A stretch of DNA of 64,000 bases from Micractinium sp. NFX-FRZ (Eukaryota; Chlorophyta; Trebouxiophyceae; Chlorellales; Chlorellaceae): assembly GCA_029339195.1 (NCBI GenBank), contig JAPTJF010000121.1, positions 1 to 64,000 of the forward strand, read 5' to 3'. This document shows positions 20,601-36,038 of the stretch, in pieces (the first letter of the stretch is position 1; every line of letters starts with the position of its first letter). The notes under the pieces are model-generated. The model was not told where the DNA came from and did no database searches. It saw nothing but the letters and a program-made list of their open reading frames with translations. Position numbers and translations under genes: made by a program.

Positions 20601-22570
20601 CTCTTCTCATGGGGGAAAGCATGCGTGCACATGCGCACTGCATGCTGGCCCGCCGCCCCCCATCCTTGCTGCCCCGCCTGCACGATGCCACACTTACCCC
20701 GGGCGCTCCTCTTCCGCTGCCCCCACTCCCAAGAACTTCAGAGAGGGCCATGAGCTTTGTGGTCAATCACGACCGCCTCGTGCACGGCAGCGACAGGTGA
20801 TCGCCGCACGCAGGGGGTGTGGGTAGGGGCGTGCAGGGCCAGGCCAGGCCCGTTGGGCGTGGGCATCCGGCGCTGCTCTCAATTGAGCTCCTGGAGAGTG
20901 CAGATCTCTGGGCCGAGGCTCCAGAGAGGCAAGCCGCAGGGTCAGGCGCTGGCAGGGGAAGCAAGGAGGCCTCCCATTCAGCCAGACGCTGGCTGATGCT
21001 GCCAAGGCATTGCATCTCGCTCCCCCAGACTGCCTAGCTCACGAATGGTTGGCGACAACTGCCTCTGTCCACCCCAGGCAGCAGAAACCCGCCCCCGACT
21101 CCGGTCTCGTCCCCACCCTTTCCCACCACATCCACTTGCAGGCCCTACACCGTCACTCCATTCGACGGCGACCTCTACCCCCTGGCCCTCATCTTCATGC
21201 TGGCCCACCCTTACGGTGAACAAGGGGTGTGGTGGGGGTGCGGGAGGAGGGGTGCTGGAAGGGCCTGCGGCGGGGGGGAGCTTGCAGGCACCACATTGCG
21301 CACTGGCACAGGCACCCGTGCTGTGGCACGCCTTGCAAGCGGGACATGTTGCACATCCGCAGCCCTCCACCCCGGCCTCCCCCTGCGGCCCGCGCCTTGC
21401 ACCCCACTGCGCAGGCCAGCCAAACGTGCTCAGCAGCATCAACTTCTCGCTCCAGGAGGTGGACAAGCAGTCGGGCGACTACAGTGGCGCCCCGGTAGAC
21501 TCTGCTGGCACCCTGCTCCCCGTGCACAACAGGCAAGGCATGTGTCAGCGCAGTTGCGTCCATCCGGGGCGGCTGGAGTAGGCGTACAGAATGCGGCACG
21601 GCGGCCTGGCCAACGTTGGTGCTGCATGCTGCTGCTGCTGCCGCCACTGCTGCTGCTGCCAACGCCAGCCCCTTTTGTTATCCAAATTGTCTGCCGGACT
21701 TTGCTGTTGCACCTTGATGACAGGCTGGAAGGCGAATCTTGCCACTCCCCGATCTGTGCCCGTACAGTACCCACCGGTGGCGCACCCTCCCGACTGCAGT
21801 GACGGCTCACTGAACTGTGGCGCTGGCAAGCCATATCTTTGCGAGCACCGCTGGCCCCAGGTGCATGGGAATTGTGGGTGTGCCGAGTAGAGGGGGGTGT
21901 GGGTTGTTGAGGCGCTGGTCATATTACTCATTTAGACGTGACGTGCCATCTTTGCATGCTGGGGGCGGAGCAGGTAGGGTGCTTGCAGCCGCGAAACTGG
22001 AGCTGAGGGTCAGCACACATGCCAGGGCGGGGCGGTGAGGAATGCCAGGGGCTGACAGCTTGACGCGCCCCAACCATCGCCAACATCAACTTGCCGCAAA
22101 TGGCCCAAACCGGTATGCTCGGGAATTCCCCTCGTTATCCCCAACCCCTTATCCCATCCCCCAATCGCTGCGCTCCACCACAGGTGGCGCCCATGGTCCA
22201 GTGGCGGAAAGTGGCAAGCGGGCCGGACTTCAACAACGACATCGCCTTCTGGGACGTCCTGAACAGCAACGCTGCAGTGTCCTTTGCTAGGGGCAAGGCC
22301 GGCGAGCACAGCGGCGCGTACGTGCTGGTCAACACGGCCTGGCAGGCAGGCCAGGAGGTGAGGCAGTGTGTGCGCACGGGACTGCCACCTGGAACATACT
22401 GCAACATCCTCCAGACTGACAGCTGCCGGAGCACGGTCACGGTGGCTGCTGACGGCACCGCAGACGTCTCTGTCCCGCTGCTGTCGGCGGTGGCGCTGCA
22501 CGTCAATGCCACCCCACCCGCCACCCCGCTTGCATCCTCAACCGCTTCAACATCCCACTCGTTCGCTTGA
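17644..22570 (+). CDS. Secreted alpha-amylase, GH13 of animal type
   Basis: Exons that chain cleanly: 17644-17747, 17934-17996, 18214-18280, 18603-18838, 19082-19123, 19579-19733, 19927-20060, 20374-20503, 20742-20796, 21142-21215, 21415 to about 21532, an exon ending 21860, and 22184-22570. The junction between about 21532 and 21768 is unresolved. A signal peptide ([20 protein letters not shown]) opens the protein. Catalytic features are VVVHLFEW and [43 protein letters not shown] (nucleophile Asp), YANLEIIIP (acid/base Glu) and FVVNHD (transition-state Asp), then CEHRWPQ and a beta-sandwich end. The order and wording match animal pancreatic/insect amylases (GH13_24/15) rather than plant starch amylases. 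It hydrolyses internal alpha-1,4 links of starch or glycogen, here probably outside the cell or in the secretory path. Introns are rich in CTGCC repeats. Confidence 0.9.
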
Positions 22571-23365
22571 ACACAAGCACGCTCTGCTTAGCTGTGCCTG
22601 CTGTGCACACGGCTGAGCATACCCTCTGGCCGACTGCAGCACCAGGCGTGCCCCGCTTTGATGGGTGAACATGCCCGTCCCGACACGCCACTCCTCCCTC
22701 TCCCACGGCACTATCCAACGAGCCCCTCTGCCCTTTCTCGTCTGGCCCGCCCCTTGGTACACGTTGGTACACGCTACGTGACCGTCCCCTCCCTCAGCCT
22801 GAAGCCCGTGGCTAGTTTCGCGGCGCTCTCTGCTTACAGTACCTCCTCCCTATGAAGTAGCAGACCGCTTGATGCATGCTTTGATATGTGTAACATTCTG
22901 TGTGTGCTTGGGCAACAATACAAAGGGGGGGGAGGAGCAGAGCACTGCTGCAGCTGCGGACCCCACTGGGCACTGTTGATCTGTACTCAATGATTCAAAC
23001 CAGAGTTAACCAGGTTCTCGACAAAACTTTTTCCTGTATAATGAAATGTGTGTGAGCAAGCGTCATCAGCCGAGCAGGTGCTTAATGCATGGAAGGCTGG
23101 TAGCCTGCCGGTCAGCCGGTGCAAGCATGCACATGAGTGCATGCGCATGGCCCTTCGCACCCAGGTGCCCTGAACAGCCGGTGTCCACCCTGCTGCAGTG
23201 AAAGTGTGCATGTGATCAGCAGTTCATGTTGCTGGGGAAAAGAGCGTAGCTCATGTCAACATATATTGTGCCGCCGCCGCAGCGTGGCACAGCGCACCGC
23301 TCGCTGCACAGAACCGCCTTCTCCGCACCGCTCCACGGCTCCTGCTGCTCTTCAACACCCAAGCC
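22571..23365 (+). promoter_or_regulatory. Intergenic region between amylase and phosphatase genes
   Basis: About 795 bases with no supported exon. It should contain the amylase 3' UTR and the phosphatase promoter; the AT-richer stretch 22850-23060 is the likeliest boundary (inference). Confidence 0.45.
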
Positions 23366-25022
23366 ATGGTTGGCGACACCCGGTCAGAGCGCCGGGAGCT
23401 ACAGGAGCAGCAGCGGCGAGCCAAGGCGCTCGCTGCGCTGTCCGACCGAGCTTGCGAGGTGCGCGACCGCCCAAGCCGGGTTGCGATCGATGGAAGGAGC
23501 GGGGTCAAAGGGATGCGGAACCCCATCCGCAGCTGTTGACCGTGCAGCTGCCGCCCTCCGCCGCACCTCCACCGCCGTTGCCCACCGCAACCCCTCACCT
23601 CTGCAGATTGTGCTGGTGCGGCACGGGGAGACGCAGTGGAACGTGGAGCAACGTCTGCAGGGGCAGCTGCTCCCTGGGCCAGGCCTCACAGAGCGGGGGC
23701 GGCAGCAGGTGAGGGGGCGGCGCAGCACCCACGTGCCCATCACCGGCCCTGCGTGCTGCTGAGAAGCTGGCCTTGCTGTGCTGTGCAGCACCCCAGCTGA
23801 GACCACAAGTTTCCCGGTGAGCTGCTGCAGGCACAGGTACTAGCGCAGCGCCTGCGGTCTGAGCATTTCGACTGCATCTACTCTTCTGACCTGCTTCGAG
23901 CCACCCAGACGGCAGCCGCCGTGGCGGCTGCACGACGCAACAGCAGCGGTCACCACAGCAGCGGCGGCGGCAGCACAGAGCCGGCCGCCCGCTGCAGCGG
24001 CGACCATGGCAGCAGCGGTAGCGGGGGGGAGACGGCAAGTGCTGATGTGGATGGGGCGTGGGCTGAGGTAGCGGCCCTGGCGCTGGTGCGGCAGGAGCCA
24101 CAACTGAGGGAGCGCAACCTGGGTGTGCTGCAAGGGCTGACCCGTGCTGAGGCGGCGCAGCGTCATCCAGAGGCGTACGACTCGCTGTCCGCCTCTGGCG
24201 GCGCTGACCTGCAGGTGCGCTTTAACAAGCAAGGGCCTGGTACTGCAGCACACGGTGGTGCTGGCTGCTTAGGGGCAGGCAGAAGCATGCGGCGGCGACT
24301 TGGCATAATTCCTTTGGTCCTGCTCAGACATGGGCTAACCGGCCTTGCTGTGCATCTGCCCTGCCTGCCTGCCCGCCTGCCTGTTCATCTCCGCCTGCCT
24401 GGCCACCTGCCTGCCCACCACTCTCTTTTCATGATACGCCACCCAGGAGGGCTTCCCGGAGAGCATGGCGGCACTTGAGGCGCGGGCAGAGGCGGTGCTG
24501 CAGCAGCTTGCGGCACGCCACCCGGGGCAGCGCCTGCTGGTCGTCACGCACGGCGGCTTCCTGCAGGCAGCCTACATGTGAGAAGGGGGCTATGTGTGGT
24601 CAAAGTGGCAGCTTCGGCAGAGGAGGAAGGTGTGCCAAAGAGTGTGGAGCCGAGTGGGTTGGGGACGCACTGCAGTATAAGGATGGTGCGGTGCAGGTTG
24701 AGTGCGCAGCAGCTTACAGCAGCAGCAAGCTTGCTGGGGAGCCGAGCAGGCAGTTGGGGTGTGCTGGCAAAGGTTGCAGGCAGGCGGGCAAGCGCGCACA
24801 GCAGCCTTCCTGCCTGCTGATTGCCCCACCAACCGCCACGCCTCTGCCGTGGCCGCTTGCTTGCACTGCAGGCGTGCAGCGGGGCACCCCAATTGGGGCA
24901 AGAACGTGAACGCCTCCATCAACACAATACGCATTGACGCCTTGGGGCCTCGGGACGCCTCTGATCTGCAGCGCCAGCAGGGGCAGGAGCAGCAGCCGGG
25001 CCAGCACGACCAGCACGACCTT

Positions 25023-25065
<43 letters not shown>

Positions 25066-25208
25066 TAGGCCAGCAGCAGCTAGGCCAGCAGCAGCAGGCG
25101 CAGCCACGGCGGCGGTGCCAGTGGGCGGTGGTGCGGTGGGGTGATGCGGACCACTTGGAAGGGGTGGGGGCGCTCGCCAGCGCCTTTGGCGGCGGCACCG
25201 AGGGCTGA
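23366..25208 (+). CDS. Histidine phosphatase superfamily (phosphoglycerate-mutase-like)
   Basis: Five exons: 23366-23458, 23607-23708, 23831-24214, 24447-24577, 24872-25208 (348 aa; phases chain). The start MVGDTRSERR lies in a good context (AAGCCATGG). The phospho-accepting motif VLVRHGETQWN is in exon 2, followed by LTERGRQQAQVLAQRL, IYSSDLLRATQTA, the QLRERNLGVLQGL signature and, in exon 4, LLVVTHGGFLQA with the second catalytic His; NASIN follows. These make a branch-1 histidine phosphatase close to cofactor-dependent mutase-like phosphatases; the substrate (phosphosugar, nucleotide or other) cannot be read from sequence. A Ser/Gly/Ala insertion splits the domain after TQTAAAVAAARR. The C-terminal exon has a poly-Gln tract before a conserved-looking CQWAVVRWGDADHL ending. 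No targeting peptide is seen; probably cytosolic. Confidence 0.87.
25023..25064 (+). repeat. (CAG)14 coding repeat giving poly-Gln
   Basis: Fourteen uninterrupted CAG codons in the last exon of the histidine phosphatase, followed by two LGQQQ repeats. The run is in frame, so length changes alter only the Gln count. Confidence 0.95.
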
Positions 25209-25579
25209 GCGGGCACGCCGACCCCTGGGCCAGAACAGTTGCTGCAATTTGCCGCCCTGGCTGTTGCTGCTGTTTGAAGGGGTGCTTGTTTTACACATGT
25301 GTGCCAGTCAAGAACTGGTGTCCAATGAAACGACAGGGAAAGCAGGAGGTGCAATCAACAGAAGTAGGAGTACAACTTTCCCGATGCATACAGTGGGAGG
25401 GGGAGGTAAGGGCAGAAGAGGGCAGCACACACCGCAGCAAGCCAGCAGACCAGACGAACAGCTGGAAGCAGTGCAGTGTGCTCCCAGGTGGCAGGCAGGC
25501 GGGCAGAGCAAGAAGGCACATGGCAGGCAGCGCACAATACCAAGTGCCAGCCTGCCCCATGCCTGCCCCGGCGGGCCGC
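25209..25579. other. Convergent 3' region between phosphatase and ELP3
   Basis: 371 bases between two stop codons on opposite strands. No exon is supported; both 3' UTRs are expected here. Confidence 0.5.
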
Positions 25580-31563
<5,984 letters not shown>

Positions 31564-31914
31564 GGCGCCGAGCGGGGCGCTGCGGCGCTGTCGGCTAGCT
31601 CTGCTGGATCTCGCTACAGACGTTCTCTGCCCCTCTCGTGTTTGTCAGAGCGCTCCTGCTCACATCCACAGCATGGTCGGCGCTACGCTCGGGGGGCTGC
31701 AGACATAAACACCGCAATTAACAGAAGGCGCAGGAGGGCGTAAAGCGCACCTTGCTGGCATGCATGTCACGGCGCAGCAGGGCGGCCGGTGGCACTTGTG
31801 CGCACCATCACGCTTGCTGCATCCTCTCCTGGTCTCACCGTATATCGGGGACCATCTCCGGCAATCCCGCGCCAGCGGTAGGCAAACCCACCTCGCTTCA
31901 TCGCTCCCCCACGA
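31564..31914. promoter_or_regulatory. Bidirectional promoter region, ELP3 / FolD
   Basis: Only 351 bases separate the two start codons of divergently transcribed genes, so both promoters and 5' UTRs must fit here. I see no clear TATA box. Upstream extension of the ELP3 frame (codons for RRSAPLGA) is open but lacks a nearer ATG. Confidence 0.7.
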
Positions 31915-34900
31915 ATGGCTCTTGCACTGTGCACTCCCGCAGCCGTGCTCCCCCAGGCGCACAGCAAGCAGTCAGCCGTCGCCCCGCGCAGCAGCACCAG
32001 GGTCCTCGTCGCCCGCCGGCCACTGCAGCAGCGGCACACCGCCGCCGCTCGCCGCTCCACGACAGTGGCCATGGCAGCCAGTGAGTGGCCGCACCGTCAA
32101 GCCCAGCATTGCCTCCCGCTTGGCATCGACATGCAGGGTCGTTTAAAAACTGATGCAGCATTGTCCTGCTGCTGTGCATGCCAGAGTGGACTTGCGCATG
32201 CTGCAGGCACGCGGCACCGGTTGAAGGGCGCAGCTGGCGCCTGCCCTGTTGCGCCCTGCACCCACCTGCTGCTTCCTCCCCCTGCACCCACGTGTGTGTC
32301 TGCAGAGCTGATTGACGGCAAGGCCATTGCCGAGCAGATCCGGCAGGAGCTCAAGGCGGAGGTGGAGGAGCTGCAGAAGAAGTACGGCAAGGTGAGGAGG
32401 GGGGCGCTGTTTGGTGAATGATTCCTGGGCATCTATTTGGGTGCAGGGGAGGTGGTGCCAGCAGCCTGGCGTGTACTGCTCCAAGCAGGAGGGGTTGAAC
32501 CGGGCTTCAAGGGCGTGGTGGGGCCTGCTCTGCTCTGCCCTGCGCTGCCGGCAGCCTGCCTGCATGCATGTGTGTGTGTGTGTGTGCATTGGGTGCAGGG
32601 CATGCGATGCAGCACAGCAGGCATGCTGCTCCCCTCCTCAGTCCGCCTGTCTGCCGCGGTCCCCACCATCGAGCCATGAGATCCCAGCCGCATGCCCCGC
32701 CCCCGCCAACGTCTCACCCATGCCCCTGCTGTCTACCCCTCTTGCCATGGCTGCTGTGTGTGTGCAGACCCCCGGCCTGGCTGTGGTGCTGGTGGGTGAG
32801 CGCAAGGACTCCCAGACGTATGTGCGCAACAAAAAGAAGGCGTGTGATGAGGTGGGTTCAATTGACCCCTCCTTGCCGGACATGACGACTCAAGAGTTGT
32901 GGACAGTCGTGCGTGGTGGTGGGGGCACGTAGGCGCAAGAAGCAGAAGCTGTGCCACGAGCTGAGCAAAGGGAAGGGCTCTTGCAGTTGACAACATTTGT
33001 GGGGTGGGATCGAGTGCTCCGGGCATGTGCGCAGCAATGGCGGAACAGCAGCCGCAAATGGAGTGGTGGGTGTTGTGGATGGGGATGGGGATTGGGCAGC
33101 AGGTCGCTTGGGAAGTAGGTCGCACTTCTCCCGCCCTCTCACCATGCCCTGCCGCACCGAGCCCTGCCTGGACCCTCAGCTGTGCCATCACCCCCACGGA
33201 CCAATAGCTGCCCTTCCGTCTCCCTGGTCCTGCCATGCCTGCAGGTGGGCATCGTGAGCTACGGCACCGACCTGTCGGAGAGTGCCACCGAGGAGGAGGT
33301 GCTGCAGGTGGGTGCTGATCTCAGCTGGTTGTCTTGCTGTCCTGCGGCAGCTTTGAAGGGCAGGCGAGGCAGAGTGTGGTGACCCAGGGTGGGGGTATAG
33401 GCGCAGGGTGCCTCTACAACCGAGGAGGTGGTGCTGCAGGGGCGCCTTGGCCTAGCGGTGGGAGAATAGCCATGTGGACTGGCAGCAGTGGGGCCAGTGC
33501 CTCCCAGCCTGTGCTGCTCTAGCATTGCGCTGCTGGGGTGCCTCTTTGCCTGCGTTGCCTGCGTTGACCCCGCCTGCCCAGCTCCCCCCCGGCCCCACCC
33601 TCCCGCTCCCCCACCCTTTACCCCCTGCTGCCCCCGCCCCACCTTTTGCCCACCTCTCCTCCCACTGCCGCACCTCCCCATGACTGATGTTCCCCCGCAA
33701 AGGGTTGCCAAATGCGAAGCGGAGCCCAACATGCACGGCATCCCTGGTGCCTCCCACCCTCCTGTCTGCCCTCTCGCGTACTAAGGTTGTGATTCTTTCC
33801 CTCGAACCCCGCAGGTTGTTGCCGAGTACAATGCGGACCCCAACGTGCACGGCATCCTGGTGCAGCTGCCCCTGCCCAAGCACATCAGCGAGCAGCGCGT
33901 GCTGGACGCCATCTCCATCGAGAAGGTGAGCTTGCAGGGCATGGTGGGAACAGTTGGCAGGCCCCAAGGGGCCAAAGGACGAGCACTGGGCATGTTGGGG
34001 AACGGAAGCAGCCACCTGGAGTGGGGTGAATCGCACGGAAGCATGCTGCCATGTGCTTGTGGGTGTCTGGTGCTCTTTGAGGAGCGTGCTGTCTGGTCGC
34101 GGTCACGCTGTATCAACTCGACTCACACATTTAGTTACAGCTCGTCCAGACGACTGGCTGGCTCCCTCAGCCGCAATCTCAACTTGGGTTTCCACCTTCC
34201 TCACCTTACCCCTGCTGCTGGATGTGGACGGCTTCCACCCCCTGAACATCGGCATGCTGGCAATGCGTGGGCGCGACCCCCTCTTCGTGCCCTGCACCCC
34301 CAAGGGCTGCCTGGAGCTGCTCAAGCGCAGCGGCGTGCAGCTGGCGGGCAAGAAGGCGGCCGTGGTGGGGCGCAGCAACATTGTGGGCATGCCGGCGGCG
34401 CTGCTGCTGCAGCGGGAGGATGCCACGGTCACCGTCATCCACTCCCGCACCCCGGATGCACAGAAGATCTGCGCCGATGCTGACATCATCATTGCGGCGT
34501 GCGGGCGCGCAGAGATGGTGGCGGGTGACTGGGTGAAGGAGGGCGCGGTGGTGATTGACGTCGGCATCAACGCGGTCGATGTGAGCGGGGCAAGCAAGCA
34601 TGGGGGTAGCGAGGAGGGCAGGGAGGCAGCAGCCCGTAGTGGGCAAGTGATGGGTTGTCGGTGTCGGCACCAATGCGCGGAGAGGCGAGATCGATAGAAA
34701 GCGTTGTTGTGGTCGTACCGGTGCTGGCCAGCAGCTGGCAGCAGCACGTGCTCTCGACCACCGCACGTATTGTGATGTATGTATATATATATATATATTG
34801 ACGTATTGTGTCCCCCTCCGAACCCCACTCTTCCTTACCGCCGCGCTCCTCCCTGCTCCCTGATGCAACAGGACCCCTCTGCCAAGCGCGGCTACCGCCT

Positions 34901-35045
34901 GGTGGGGGACGTCAACTTTGCAGAGGCCAGCGAGAAGGCAAGCCAGATCACGCCCGTCCCCGGCGGCGTGGGCCCGATGACGATAGCAACCCTGCTGCGC
35001 AACTGCGTGGATGGCGCGGCGCGCACCTTTGCCTCTGCACACTGA
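31915..35045 (+). CDS. FOLD: Methylenetetrahydrofolate dehydrogenase / cyclohydrolase, plastid or mitochondrial
   Basis: Seven exons: 31915-32080, 32306-32391, 32768-32851, 33245-33307, 33815-33925, 34221-34580, 34872-35045 (347 aa). The enzyme interconverts 5,10-methylene-, methenyl- and 10-formyl-tetrahydrofolate with NADP. Residues 1-52 are rich in Ala, Arg, Ser and Gln and look like an organellar transit peptide. Core motifs are [32 protein letters not shown] (catalytic Tyr and Lys), [56 protein letters not shown] (NADP loop), [24 protein letters not shown] and [17 protein letters not shown]. Exon 6 must begin exactly at GATGTGGACGG because phase and homology demand it, but no AG precedes it (sequence ...CTGCTG), an unusual or mis-assembled acceptor. 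Decayed copies of exon 4 and 5 edges lie in intron 4. Confidence 0.96.
34784..34799. repeat. Short (TA)n run in the last FolD intron
   Basis: A pure TA dinucleotide run in the intron before exon 7, preceded by GTATGTA. It is one of the few AT-rich spots in the window. Confidence 0.85.
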
Positions 35046-36038
35046 AATTTTCTATCATTGTAACGTAGGAGCAAGGATAGCTTGAGTGGTGCAAGTTTCT
35101 TTACTACTGCACTGACTGGAGGGGCAAATGCCACACAGTTGCAATCGCAACCCTGCCGCGGGGGTGGCGGGTGGTCAGGCAGGCCGATGGCAGAGCAGTA
35201 CGTGTTCATCAGAGGGAAGGGCTTGAGCGTGCCACTTCAGGCTGCCTGGTCATGTGAGGCATGCTGGAAAGCAAGGCCCCAAATGCATTGCCCACAAGCG
35301 GGGCGCGGGAGCGGGCGCAGTGGCTACAGCGTCGCTGCGCCCCACCGCCCTTGGGTCGCGGCCTTGCCTAGTGCTGGCTGCTAGGGGGACCTGGCAGCAG
35401 GGTGGACTTCCACAGTACAGCGGCCCACATTACAGCGGTCTGCTGCAAATCCTGCCAGGCCCCACAGCGTGCTGCGCTACAGCCAGCGCGCAGCGACGTG
35501 ACGAGAGTATCCGGCCACATCTCGAGGCGTCCGTCCTCCGCTTGACTTGAGCGACATTGCAAAGTTCGGGCCTATACATGCTCCCAGGCACCCCACAGAC
35601 CGGTGGCGTCGTAGGCTACGACGCTGCGGCACCGCACAGACCTGCCGCACAGCGCATAGGTACACAGCGCACAGCGCCGCAGCGCCGTGGCGACAGCGCA
35701 ACAACACACAGCACCAGAGCCGCACAGGGTCTGGCGTGACGCTCGATCGCCCCAAAGTTCCGGGCCCCGGTGCCAAACACTCCGCGACACGCAGATAACG
35801 CTTCTTAGAACGCTGGGATCGGACAACTGCGCCAGGCGCGCGGCAGCTGTTTCGGGTTGCCTGGGCTGCGCGCCCTGCCGCCCTGCCGCCCTGCGCGCAA
35901 TTGCCGCCGCTTGCGGGCAGCTGCTGTCGCTGCATGCAAGGGGCAAGGCGGGGCACCCGTGCAGCCCTTCTGGCCTTCTGCCAGCCCGCCTGCTGCTGAG
36001 CTTACAGTTTGATGCAATCATTGCAGGCACCCGCTGCA
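35046..36038. promoter_or_regulatory. Intergenic kilobase upstream of the modular gene, with a perfect palindrome
   Basis: No supported exon is present in the 993 bases between FolD and the modular gene. Positions 35606-35614 and 35616-35624 form a perfect 9-bp inverted repeat (GCGTCGTAG, one-base spacer, CTACGACGC), followed by CACAGCGC-type repeats to about 35710. It must contain the FolD 3' UTR and the promoter of the modular gene. Confidence 0.45.

Noticed and set aside
22571..23365. Short open frames between amylase and phosphatase
   Set aside because: No motif, splice or start context supports a gene.
33450..33482. tRNA-like GCCTTGGCCTAGCGGTGGGAG string
   Set aside because: It resembles a B-box-poor A-box only; no cloverleaf or TTCGA arm could be completed.
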